From contig VYZB01000387.1 of the NCBI GenBank assembly GCA_013397455.1, positions 239,417 through 303,416 of the forward strand: a DNA stretch of 64,000 nt. The letters are read 5' to 3'. The DNA is from Crotophaga sulcirostris (lineage: Eukaryota > Chordata > Aves > Cuculiformes > Crotophagidae). This document shows positions 12,246 to 23,275 of this stretch, piece after piece; position 1 is the stretch's first letter; each line of letters starts with the position of its first letter. A program made the position numbers and the translations under genes. Below the pieces are notes generated by a model. That model searched no databases. It was not told the origin of the DNA and was given only the letters and a program-made list of their open reading frames with translations.

Positions 12246-15200
12246 AAATCACATACACAGAATCACAAATATGGAATATGACTCAATATCACATTCAACA
12301 TTCTTTGTCAAAAGGGAACTTAAACGTAGCAAAGATCATGCAACATCATTACCAGACAAGAACAATCCAAAAGACATGATGAGGACTTAATAGCCAGCAT
12401 CCCTTGCTCCCCTTGTCACTGCAAGTAATCCTAGCTAGACTGATGGGATCCTCATCTTCATAAATCAAGGAGTGCAAAAGCACGAATACTGAAGGATGAA
12501 AGAAATCTACAAGATAACGTTACTAAAATTGCTTTTGTTCAAATTAAAAGTCATGTTTCCTTCTATCCAGTGATAAAAAGTTGTGAACTTTAAACTCTTT
12601 CACTTTATGTGATTACACAACCTTTCCGGTTGTCACAGAACTGCAGTATCTTAAAACAGACCATTTGGCAAGTGACATCTGTAGCACAAAATGCAGGAAG
12701 TTTATCACTGCAGGAACAGGATAGGTTAACATTTATAGGTTTTCGGTTTTGGCAAAACACACTTCCTATCTTTGCATAAAATGGTGAATTCCTCTAATTG
12801 AGTATTTCAGCAGCTTGTTTCTGTTAACGAAGTCAGAAAAGCTGGCTTTCTTCTGGCAGCTCTTCAAACATAATCTGCACATATCCTTTCAAAAGCTACT
12901 TTGACATTTAATTCACATTCTCATATAGAGATGAAAAAGAGGGTCTTCAGGCTACTTGTGTTCCTCAAAAATACAATAACAGTAACAATAATAATAACGA
13001 CTAGATGTATAGCTGAAGAACAGTAAGTTTCAAAAGCCAGTACTAACCATGAATTTTGCTTCCCATTTACTTGTAAACTTCTCTTGGCTCACATAGTCAC
13101 AAGTTGTATCTCGTACTCTTGATTTCACCCTATTGTTCCAGAAGTTTACCGTAATCTCAACATACAAAGCACTCCACACTTTCAATCCCACACACTTCTA
13201 ATAGCAGATCTACAAAACTTCTTTAAAGTATTTGTTTTAACACAAATTATAACTCACAAAAGGTAAGAGATATTGAATCAAAATATTTTTCAAGTAAAAC
13301 TTTTAGATCTTTCTGTAGGAATATGTTGAATCATTATTTCAAAAATACTTCAAGTTTGATTCAGCAGCCCTGGGCAGTATATAAATAACATCCTGTTCTC
13401 CTTACATTGGCCAGCTGGAAGCAACTGAATCTGAATACAGGTTAAGCCTAACAGGACATTAAAAAAGACCCCTCCACTTATCACAGAGAAATGAAGGGGG
13501 TTATTCATTAATGAGTATGTTGTAAATACTGTCTTTCAACAGCCCAAACAATTTCAATTTTATATGTTCTCCTATCTCACGGGGAAAAAAAAAAGAAAAA
13601 GAGCAACATTAAGCAGAGAGGAAGGAAAGCTACCATGTGTTATCCTACAGATATTCAGTGTCTCAATGGTTCCATCTCCTTCCAAACTACAGTTTTACAT
13701 AGTCAGAAAATACTTAGTTGTGTCCTGGGAAAACACTTTGTATTTATTTTATTGATCCAAGTTCTGCAGCTTGAAAAAAAAGAAAACTTCAACTACGCTC
13801 ACTAGTTGGAGAATGTCCAATGTTTCTCTCTGTCACTTTAACATTAGACTAAACTATGACGCCTTAGGTATTTTTTTTTAATTCTTTGTTATATTTTGAC
13901 CGTACAAACTGTCACTCTAGAACAGAATGGTAAACCATTCAAGCAACAGTCTTCTCAGAGTAGCCAACATCAGCTACTGTTCTCAAGATACAAGACGACT
14001 AATATGGTATAACCTACCATACAGAATACAGCCAATATGGTATAACCTACTGAATAAAGTGTTTCATCCTAATTGCTATCAATTGTTTTCAGGTATAAAC
14101 CAGAAATAATTTTTCAAGCTTGCATGGTTTGATTTGCGGTACTTTTGAAATCTTTGTTTGTACTAGTAACTGTAATTTTGGATAGTACTATTATATGTGT
14201 AAGCATCCCAGGAGATTTATTCCTCTCAAATTTATCACCAGTGATGGCCAGATCCAATTAAGTGAGAAATGGAAGACTGGCAAGCTATAAAATGCCTTAC
14301 ATATAGTCTTAATTTCATTGTATGTGCCATTGCTCGCGAGTATGCAAAACAGATACATCTGTCAATCTGTAAAATGAGGACTGCAGAGTCTTGGCTCCCT
14401 TTGAGCCACGACTACATGTAAAATGGATGCAACATGATGAGAACATGTTTGCCTTCAATATACATGCATTTTATATCATAGTTCCTTAGGATTCATATGT
14501 AAGGAAGCAAGAAGAAAATTCCTCTCGAACTTAACGTTTTGTGGTATCAGCCACATGGAAGGAAATAACTTTCAGAAGAGTAGATGCAATCTTATCCTGT
14601 TTTATTTGACACTCAGAAGACTAGAAGTTCTCACTTGAAAAGGAAACAGAGCAACAAAATGGTGGGTCTGCATTCTGGATCAGATCTCAGATTATTTTGA
14701 GCCTGCTTTCACAGACACTTGTGCAGACCTGTGCCTACATTTGCTAAAGGCTGTGTGCTCTGTATCTGCTTTTGGCTACTTGTTAGCTCTTACCTCTTAG
14801 ACTTCTTTTTTTTTACCTACACCAGTGATAGGATTGTCACATTAAAGAAACCAGCTGAGTATATGAGGATTAAATTCAACCTACTTTCCACTTTTTCTGC
14901 AAGCACTAGTCTGCAAAAATGCATCAATTCTCCACTAAAGTTAGTTTTAAAACTATCTCCTGATTTCAGACCTAGAGTACAAAATAGATACGTAAATATG
15001 AGTCTAACATATAAAGCATCTAAAAAGATTAAGTTTGGTTAAGATTTTGGGATTGAACTGTAATCTTCTGAAAGCTAGATTTATTACTGATGCTTTCAAT
15101 GAGAGAATACCAATAACAACACAGAATGAGGACCCTAAATCAAAAAGGAAACAAAAGGCATTATTCATATCAAGTGACAAATCATGAAGAGACTGGAGAA

Positions 15201-15665
15201 GTTAAAATGCCTGTCTTCTTATAAGATGACTTCCACCTCCATAACAAACAAATACTTAGACTTTAACAGTAGCTTTAAAATTATAATTAATGCTAGAAGA
15301 AGATTTTTTTTTATTGGAACCTGTAAGAACGCTCATCTGCAAGCCTACAGTAGGTAATCTGAAAATAATCGATGGTAAAGCACACCAAAGTGACAACGCT
15401 GCACATCTGTGTTGATGGTCCAGACAACAGTCTGAGAACCTACAGTGGTTTCACCATTCCAGAAGGGCTTGGGACCCACCCATTCACACACCAGTTCTCA
15501 CAGCACAGCCACGCGCTGGCAAGTGAATAATCTGGCACATACAAAAACAAATCCAAAATCAAAACCATGAGAGAGTGACACAAGCCACATACACTTTTTA
15601 AAACTAATGCATAAGATCTAATATAGGAGTTTTTAAAGAATCAGTGGAATGATCAGAAGCGGATC
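12246..15665. other. AT-rich noncoding stretch with one short direct repeat
   Basis: No gene recognised. An exact 17-base direct repeat ('aatatggtataacctac') occurs at 14001-14017 and 14034-14050. A short patch near 14366-14390 ('ctgtaaaatgagga') resembles the conserved part of MIR SINEs but is too short to call. Confidence 0.55.
14001..14050. repeat. 17-base direct repeat, two copies, 33-base period
   Basis: The string 'aatatggtataacctac' is present twice without mismatch, separated by 16 unrelated bases. The flanks of the two copies do not match, so the identity is confined to these 17 bases. Confidence 0.85.
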
Positions 15666-15688
15666 AAAAAAAAAAAAAAAAAAAAAAA
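15666..15688 (+). repeat. Poly(A) run of 23
   Basis: There are twenty-three consecutive A residues about 100 bases upstream of the CpG island. I looked for a processed pseudogene or SINE body upstream and did not recognise one, so it is listed as a simple homopolymer. Confidence 0.9.
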
Positions 15689-16061
15689 GCCACTCTCAGG
15701 GACTAATGGGAGCCATACCACCACAGCTTAAAACAGCTGGAAGTCAGGACTAACAAAACGTCAACAACTGGCTGCTTTCCACGGGTGGACAGCCAGAAGT
15801 GAGGAAATGTCAGTCTCCGCAGACCAGCGCCGAAGCCCACGGGCGGCCCCGGCTCTCCAGCCTTCAGCCGCACCAGCGCGGCGGCCGGCCCGGATCCCGC
15901 CCAGGCGCGCCGCCCCCGAGCTGCCCCTGCCCCTTTAAGCCGGACCCCATGACAAGCAGGGCGAACCGGCCCCCGGGACGGCAGCACCGCTCGCCGCCGC
16001 CCTCCGCCCGGCCCGGAGCCGCCCCGCAGGCGGTGCGAGGGCTGAGGGCGCCGCTGGAAAC

Positions 16062-16071
16062 TTTGGCGGGA
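16062..16071 (+). promoter_or_regulatory. E2F-type site
   Basis: TTTGGCGGGA matches the E2F/DP consensus TTTSGCGS and lies inside the CpG island. The family usually controls S-phase and growth genes. The motif is seen; its use is inferred. Confidence 0.5.
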
Positions 16072-16200
16072 GGGGAGCGCGCCGTGCCCGGCCCGAAGGA
16101 TGCTCGTCCCTCACCCCGCGCGCGAAGGGGCGGTGCGGGTGGGCTCGCCCCGCTCCCCCAGCGGGCAGCGGAGCTCTGCCGCCCCCGGGGCTGGCGGCAC

Positions 16201-16774
16201 NNNNNNNNNNNNNNNNNNNNNNNNNNNNNNNNNNNNNNNNNNNNNNNNNNNNNNNNNNNNNNNNNNNNNNNNNNNNNNNNNNNNNNNNNNNNNNNNNNNN
16301 NNNNNNNNNNNNNNNNNNNNNNNNNNNNNNNNNNNNNNNNNNNNNNNNNNNNNNNNNNNNNNNNNNNNNNNNNNNNNNNNNNNNNNNNNNNNNNNNNNNN
16401 NNNNNNNNNNNNNNNNNNNNNNNNNNNNNNNNNNNNNNNNNNNNNNNNNNNNNNNNNNNNNNNNNNNNNNNNNNNNNNNNNNNNNNNNNNNNNNNNNNNN
16501 NNNNNNNNNNNNNNNNNNNNNNNNNNNNNNNNNNNNNNNNNNNNNNNNNNNNNNNNNNNNNNNNNNNNNNNNNNNNNNNNNNNNNNNNNNNNNNNNNNNN
16601 NNNNNNNNNNNNNNNNNNNNNNNNNNNNNNNNNNNNNNNNNNNNNNNNNNNNNNNNNNNNNNNNNNNNNNNNNNNNNNNNNNNNNNNNNNNNNNNNNNNN
16701 NNNNNNNNNNNNNNNNNNNNNNNNNNNNNNNNNNNNNNNNNNNNNNNNNNNNNNNNNNNNNNNNNNNNNNNNNN
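16201..16774. other. Assembly gap (574 N) inside the CpG island
   Basis: 574 consecutive N residues flanked on both sides by very GC-rich sequence. GC-rich promoters often drop out of short-read assemblies. A transcription start site or first coding exon could be hidden here. Confidence 0.98.
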
Positions 16775-16903
16775 GCCGCCCGACGCGGGGGACGAGGCGC
16801 CTCTCACGTCTGCCTGCGCATTTCTCCGGGAGTGGGTGGGGGATCTTGCGAGGGCCCGCGGCGGCTCGGTTCGGTTCGGTGGCGCCTCGGGTCCGGCCGC
16901 CGA

Positions 16904-16913
16904 GGGGCGGGGC
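16904..16913 (+). promoter_or_regulatory. GC box (Sp1/KLF-type site)
   Basis: GGGGCGGGGC is a full match to the Sp1-type GC box within the CpG island, downstream of the gap. Confidence 0.5.
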
Positions 16914-17186
16914 AACGCGCGGCAAGGTCTCGGTCTCAGGGCGCGGTCCGAGCCCGGCGCGGAGGGAACAAACCGCCCCTTCCCCGCCGTGCGGGAGGGC
17001 TCGTCTCTCTGCCTGCTCGGCCGGGGCTGGCTCAGATGTCCGGGAGAGAGGCGCCACGCCTCCTGGAAAGCCAGTGCTTTCCCTGCGAGTGGGACGGCGG
17101 GAGTGAATCCACGCTGTGGGCGTTCGGGAGGCCGCGGGCAGGCGGTGCCCGGCCCGCTGGCTGCGTGCGCTGCGGTTGGGCCGTGC

Positions 17187-17215
17187 GGGCGGGAGCCGGT
17201 GGGCCGGGGGCGGGG
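17187..17215 (+). promoter_or_regulatory. G-quadruplex-capable tract
   Basis: Five G runs of at least three occur at 17187-17189, 17191-17193, 17201-17203, 17206-17210 and 17212-17215, with loops of 1, 7, 2 and 1 bases. This satisfies the G3+N1-7 rule. It sits near the 3' edge of the CpG island. Confidence 0.55.
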
Positions 17216-17270
17216 AAGTTTGCCCCATCTAGCGCGGAGGGAATTCCGATGGTGGAGTTGTGACAGCTCC

Positions 17271-17765
17271 TGGGTAGTACCCAGGAATCACTGGCTCGGG
17301 ATAACGGGGAGCCAGAGTAAGGTAACCTGGCAAGGGGTGGGTGCCAAGAATAGCACAGTCAGTTACTGGTCGTGAAGGGTGCAAGTAAGACGTGTTGGTT
17401 GTTGTTGGGCGCTTGTTGAACTCCAGTGTACTTGAAGAAGATTATTTCAATGGAATTCACAACATACAGCAGCAAGATGAAGCTTGGGCACGTCTCACAA
17501 TGAGCCATATTTTACCTCGTATACCCACAACATGTGAACATTGCTCACTATCATTGGCTGAACAGGTTTACACGGGTATAGGTCAGGTGAAGAAATAGGG
17601 TCCAAATCTGTACTAGGAGTGAAGCACTCCTTTGTTAAGCAGGACTGCCTTAACACTGCTTTAAAACAAAAATATCTATATGGCAAGACATGGTTCTGCC
17701 ACCTTCAGGTTAATGGAATATGTGTATAAATATACCCGAATAAAGCAGATCTACCAACTTCTTTA
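17271..17765. other. CpG-island shore, nothing recognised
   Basis: Composition falls back to AT-rich. Apart from the possible splice donors at 17316-17322 and a weaker one near 17384, no gene feature is recognisable. Confidence 0.5.
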
Positions 17766-17973
17766 TAGAATAGAATCATAGAATCATCTGGTTGGAAAAG
17801 ACCTTTGAGATGATCATCTAGTCCAACCACACCTGTCCTCTGCTAAACCATGTCCCCAAGAAACTCATCTATCCGTCTTTTAAACACCTCCAGGGATGGT
17901 GACTCAACCACCTCCCTGGGCAACTTGTTCCAGTGCTTGGCCACCCTTTCAGTGAAAACAAATTTGGGTAATT
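17766..17973 (-). mobile_element. Short CR1 3' fragment
   Basis: About 200 bases of CR1 3' end in reverse orientation. The tail repeat complement 'agaatcatagaatcat' starts at 17771, followed by the 3' UTR with 'gtccaaccacacctgtcctc'. The minus-strand peptide [37 protein letters not shown] marks the end of ORF2. Severe 5' truncation is typical of CR1. It shares its 3' UTR with the copy at 31691-33258. Confidence 0.92.
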
Positions 17974-19686
17974 GGGCCTGTGGCAGGTGTTTCAGTATCT
18001 CTACAAAGGCTAGACGTATTATCATCATGAAGGGTTTTCCTTATTCATATAAAATGTAACATACGCAGTCTTCATTAATTCTTCGAAAGCCTATTCATAT
18101 TTTCAAAATTAAAGCGTATCGGTGTTTTTTTTGTTTGATTTTGAAATGCCTGGTCCTTTTTCTTCAGAAGGTGACAACTTGACTTTGTGGGGGTAGTATG
18201 ACTTTGCAATCAGTTAGTGATTAATGTGTCCCAAAGATGTTTTCATTCTTTGATTACAGGAAATTCTAAGCTCTTTGAATAGAAATTAGGATTTACTGGA
18301 TCCAGCTGATTTGCAGAGTCACACCAGTATTTCACTATAGAACTCTTTGTCGTACCAAGTGCTCGTGTAAGTTTGTGCCAAACGTTCCCTATATAATTGA
18401 TCTCGCTCATGGAACTGAACACTGTAATTGCAGTGGTGCTTTTGTGGAATGACAAGCTGATACATACGTCTGTTGCCTAGGCCGGAGCATCCCAAAATGA
18501 TGCTCCACTTTTCATTCTGATGGGAATGGCATGGCGTACAGGAGGGTGCAGCTTCACAGTCTCCCACTGCTCTTCTAGCAATGTTTCCCATGCTAGCTGC
18601 TCTTATGCGAATTCCTTAATTGGTGTAGATCAATTTATATTCTCAAAGCAATCTTTGAAAAGGAAAGTGTGGACAACAATTTGTAGCAGGAGCACAAAAT
18701 AGTCGTTAGGATATGGATATTCCCGAAGGGAGAAGATCTTGTTTTATGAGGCCCTACAAAGCCAGTCCTTTTTGTAAGTGTGGGACATCTGGCTTACCTA
18801 CAGATATTAATAAAAGAAATCCAAGTATTTGAAAAAAGAAAGAAGCATTTAGGAATTGTACTATCAACTGGAAATAGAGCAAACTTGCGGCCTACTAGAA
18901 TGATAGTCTTTAAAGTTTAATTTCTGATTTTTAGAAGTTTTTTCTTCAAAATTAGAGAAAAGATATTAAAATCTGAGCTTTTTGTAAACATTTTTGTATT
19001 GAAGTCATTAACTTGAGTAGAACCTACTAATTCTTTTATTGTACGTTATGGTAAACATAAAGCAATCTACCTTAGACGTCATGTTTGATGGCTCTCTAAA
19101 TAATTCTGCTTTACTTACCTCAATTTGGTCATGTTGCTTTCATTACTTTGAATGTCATTTGAATGCTTTTGACTTTAATTTCATTTATATTGCCCACCTG
19201 GTAATCCCTCTGGCAAGTGATGTCATATTACTTCATAAAGGCAAAAAAAAATCTATGCATTAACATATGATGTTTAACTTTTGCCTGCTCCTCTTCTGAA
19301 ATCTGAGGCTACGCATATAGCGCACTTTGCTTCAAAGATGAGATTTCCTAGCATACAAAAATGAAGTAATTTTTAAACTTTATTTTGTGACTTTTGCTGT
19401 AGCCACCTTGTGTGAAGGGCAGAAAAATAAACAAACCACAATCTAGATACTGTAAAGTAGTAAGCTTCCTGTAAGACTGAGTTCACTGAGTTGAAAAAAT
19501 GCTTCTCATCTTGTTTCTTGCATGATTTGGTATGTACGTTTACTTCAATCACTTCCTGATTAAAAATGAAGTATTCTGAATAAACTTTTTTCATAAAATA
19601 TCACTTATTACAATGTTCTTGTGGGAAATGAAACAATGTGGGGTTTTCTTTGGCTTATAAATCCTGTCTTTATATCTTCTGCATTA

Positions 19687-19735
19687 GGTCCCAATTCAGC
19701 AAGGACTTCAAGCATTTGCAAATTAGATACATGCT
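19687..19735 (+). repeat. Possible half copy of the foldback repeat seen at 53987
   Basis: 'ggtcccaattcagcaag' followed by 'acttcaagcatttgc' resembles the left arm of the palindromic repeat at 53987-54110. From memory, it also resembles an amniote-wide repeat whose consensus begins with a GGCCC-attc(t/a)gcaaag-type arm. No right arm is seen here. Divergence is high, so the call is tentative. Confidence 0.35.
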
Positions 19736-20120
19736 AAAGGAACTAAATTTAGACCTTTGAGATGAAAGTTATATCAAAAGATTTGTTTGGTTGGAGGTTA
19801 TGATGTCATGATAATATAATTGGGCTTCCTTGTATACAGAAAGCAACTTAATCTAATGTCCTGAGCTCTTGCATTGAGGCAAACATATCTTGAAGATTTT
19901 CGTTATCCGTGTCTCAGCCATCCAGGCAATCGCCACCTGCCATTTCTATATACGTAAGGAAGTATTGTTTGAGTGTGTCCATAAAGCTTTTGACTTATAG
20001 AGTCCTCTTGCTTATACATCAATGACACAAGAATATTGTTACTGGCTAACAATTATAATAAATAATAAATCATAAAGGTCAGTAGGATATACCTTGAAGT
20101 ATTTTAGATAGACAAATACA

Positions 20121-20154
20121 TTGATTGATTGATTGATTGACTGATTGATTGATT
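20121..20154 (+). repeat. (GATT)n microsatellite
   Basis: About eight tandem TTGA/GATT units with one interruption (an ACTG unit near 20140). Confidence 0.9.
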
Positions 20155-22676
20155 TCAGGCTTTGAGCTCTTTGCTTTGAGCACGATTTACTCTGGTTTTG
20201 CCACAGACATTTATTTCCTTTTTCCTTCTTGTTTTTTTTAGGCAAAACAAATTTCCACCCTTCACTTTATTCTCTAGCAAATATAACAGCACAGACTGCC
20301 TCAGACACTGGAGAGCTACGTGGAGATTTTCCTTTGCGAATGTATCAGCATGCTGGCAGCATAAAGGATTAAAGTCTTTGAAGAGCTCTTTTGAAGACGG
20401 AATCAACTCATGGTCTCCTTCAGACTGCAATTTTATTCATTGTTATTTCCATGGTAGTTTTTAAGCACTCACCAAGATAAATTTCATGTTGAGAAAGGGT
20501 AACAGTGATCTGAATATACATTATATAGATATGTAACACAGCTATAGTTAATGCAATTTTTATTCCTCAATATAATGCAAAATACTATAAAATAAAAACC
20601 TTTACATTGGAGGCTTGATTTTATCCAGACAAACAGAAATATGCCACAAATCCAGTTCCCTCAGCTAGGACCTTAACAAAACTTTAACTTCTGTGTGCAA
20701 TAAATCATCTATGCAGACAGCAGATGAGGTAAGCTTTGTGGGACATTGCTGCTTATAGTGCAGAGGATTTTCATCTCTAGCTCTGCCAGACCAGTACTTA
20801 AAAAATAAAACAATAAATCATATCAATGTTTTGAAAACAAATTATTCACAACACTGTATTACCTAGAATGACGCCATTTTTTACATTCCACTGTTCCATA
20901 GTTTCTAATGAGACACAGTTTCAGAACAGAAAATATTTGTTGTTGTATCTATCTCATCTATTTGTATGTTACTGTCCTACACTAGCCTTTGAATCTTAAA
21001 GCATAAGAGAAATCTGACATGGCTGAACGTATGTATGAGTGATCACTAGTGTCTCAGTGCAGGTAATTGAATTAATTGTCATTAATCTAAATGTGCCAAC
21101 TCAAATAACCATCACTGGAAAATCTACATGTAAATCGTAAAAACTGTTAAGTAGATTTAAACTAGACCTTAGACTCCATCTTTAAATTTTCCCTTAAGGA
21201 TTTGGTGCAGGAAAAGAGGGACTTGACATTCATTGTTTGCACTTAATTGCATTAAGCAGGACTGATGGTAGTTCCCAACTCACACCTAAATTCTACCATG
21301 TGTACTCAGAGACCTGAAGACTAAGCTACAGAAATGGTTTTTAGTGAAATATGTCACTCTAAAAGGTTAATTTTACCTAGTACCAGAAAAAGAAAGAGAA
21401 GTAACAGTAAACTTTAAAATATTTTGAGAAAGTCTAGCAGTAGTGCCTTCTGCTTGTTGGAGGGTTGTGCTGCTGCTACCTTGTAAGTATTTAAGAGTTA
21501 CTTCCATTACTCAATTTTAAGATAAAATTTCAAAATAGTTCTGGATTTCAGAAAACTAACTACAGGGACACTGGGAAGAAAGGAGGCCAAGTGTTTTTTT
21601 ATATGGAACCGTGAAAGAATAGCTATTGACAGAGGAGATGAAAGACCATACAGAAGAGTAGTGATGCCAAATTTGTGCTTTGCATACACATCCCTAATAC
21701 ATATAAATAATTGTTTGCCTGGAACAAGACAAAATCTGCCAGCAAAGTCTACTGAACAAACAACAATTGTTTAACTGACTTTCAGAGACCATTTATTCTA
21801 TGCTAACATTGTTTTTTCAAGGTAACTGCAGCCAGGTATACACAAACAGAGAGGCATTTCTTGAAGCCGGAGCAAATCATACTGTGGCAGCTGTGTATAA
21901 GTAAGCGGATTTCTGTTTTAAGGTGTGGGAAACAAGCACTGAAAAATAAGCAGTTGAAAAAGTGGCAACATTTAGCCTTGATTTGTGCAGAGGAAGGTTG
22001 CCAGTGTTGTACCAGGCTTAGAGTATTTTTATGGGTCGAGTCATTCATCCACACCTTTTTAAAATCCCGATGCCTGGGTTTGTTATGGGCTAACTCATGA
22101 TGGGTTCCTTCCAAGCTAAATATTATGCACAGACAATGCAAACTATTATAGTTTCATATTCTGGATGAGGATGTAGCCTCAGAATGAGAGGAAGATTATT
22201 CAGCCACAAATATATAACATGACCAAGAGTGTATGTGCCACACTAACCAGAGGGTTGCAGGACAGATGCCAGCTCTTGCTTTGATTCACTCAGTAAAATC
22301 AATCATCTGCTCAATTTAATGAAAAAGAATGAAATTATGATACTGTTAAGAGAGACAGTGAAATAAAAAAAAAAAATGTTCTGTTTACTATTTGCTTAGT
22401 ACTTTCAGTTTATTACCAAGTATTTAAATACTAACTAACTGAGCAGTGTAGAGAAGACAAGGCATTTTTTTCCCTGTTTCTACCATGGACCACAAACTCT
22501 GGTAAACTCTTTATTTCTCTAAGACTAAAAATAAAGATATCCAGTTGTGGATGTAGAACAAATTAGATCTGCCAAACTCACCATGGTATTACGCCTTTAT
22601 TAAACTATCGGTCTGTAAAACTCTGGATTTTAGGACCGTGAACTTTGTTGTTTGAGCGATTACTGGAAGAAAAATA

Positions 22677-23275
22677 AGTCATGAACTGGCAATGTGTGCT
22701 TGCAGCCCAGAAAGCTAATCGTATTCTGATCTGCATAAAAATAAGCATGGCCAGCAGGGAGAGGGAGGTGATTCTGCCTCTCTACTTTGCTCTTATTAGA
22801 CCCTACATGGAGTACTGAGCCAGATGAGGGCCAGAAAAAGTGGTCCGAGGGCTGAAACACCTCTCCTATGAAGAAAGACTGAGACACCTGGAGTTGTTTA
22901 GCATGGAGAAGAGAAGGCTACAGGGAGACCTAATTGCAACTTTTCAATATGTAACAGGAACTTATGAGAAAAACAGAGAAAAGCCTTATTACCAAGACGT
23001 GTAGTGACAGGGCAAGGAGCAATGGCTTTAGTCTGAAAGAGCTGATTCAGATTGGATATGAGGAAGAAATTTTTTATGAAGGTGTTGAGATACTGGAACA
23101 GGTTGCCCTGAGAAGTTGTGGAAGTCATCGGAAGTGTTCAGCATCAAGTTGGATGGGTCTTTGAGCAACCTGATCTAGTGAGAGATGTCTGTGCCCGTGG
23201 CGGGAGATGTGGACTAGATCTTTGAAGGTCCCTTCCAACCCAAACCATTTTGTAATTCTGTGATTCTATGATTCC
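22677..23275 (+). mobile_element. Diverged CR1 3' fragment
   Basis: An old CR1 copy. 'cagcccagaaagctaatcg' and 'gcatggccagcagggagagg' (22703-22765) correspond to the ORF2 C-terminus, followed by 'gagttgtttagcatggagaa' and 'ggtcccttccaaccc'. The tail is 'attctgtgattctatgattcc' units to 23275. It carries internal deletions, for example the VQFWAP region is missing after 'tggagtactgagcc', and frame stops. The plus and minus frames of 66-76 codons here are fragments or shadows of it. Confidence 0.88.

Larger units (their letters stand above)
15790..17270. promoter_or_regulatory. CpG island, probable gene promoter (interrupted by an assembly gap)
   Basis: Base composition changes abruptly from AT-rich to GC-rich near 15,790 and back near 17,270. 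CpG density is high: the row 16861-16920 has 12 CpG dinucleotides in 60 bases. The island contains a consensus E2F-type site, a GC box, a short (tcggt)x3 run at 16866-16880 and a G-quadruplex-capable tract. In birds, islands of this size usually mark promoters of broadly expressed or developmental genes, often including the first exon. The long frames reported across it on both strands exist only because N codons are read as open, so I do not regard them as coding. Possible splice donors just downstream are CCAGA|GTAAGG (17316/17317) and AAG|GTAACC (17321/17322). Direction and gene identity are not established. Confidence 0.85.
17974..22676. other. Noncoding stretch with small repeats
   Basis: No coding gene recognised. 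It contains a probable half foldback repeat (19687-19735), a GATT tetranucleotide repeat (20121-20154) and splice-acceptor-like sequences discussed in the findings. Overlapping frames on both strands at 21803-22141 match no known family. Confidence 0.5.

Noticed and set aside
15400..15688. Processed pseudogene ending in the A23 run
   Set aside because: No coding similarity found upstream and no flanking direct repeat seen.
15799..17263. Long open frames (326-454 codons) across the CpG island on both strands
   Set aside because: They run through 574 N residues, which contain no stops by definition, and overlap each other in several frames. The sequenced parts are GC-rich low-complexity peptide without family features.
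21803..22141. Overlapping antisense frames of 112 and 79 codons
   Set aside because: No family similarity recognised. Frames of this length are expected several times by chance in 64 kb.
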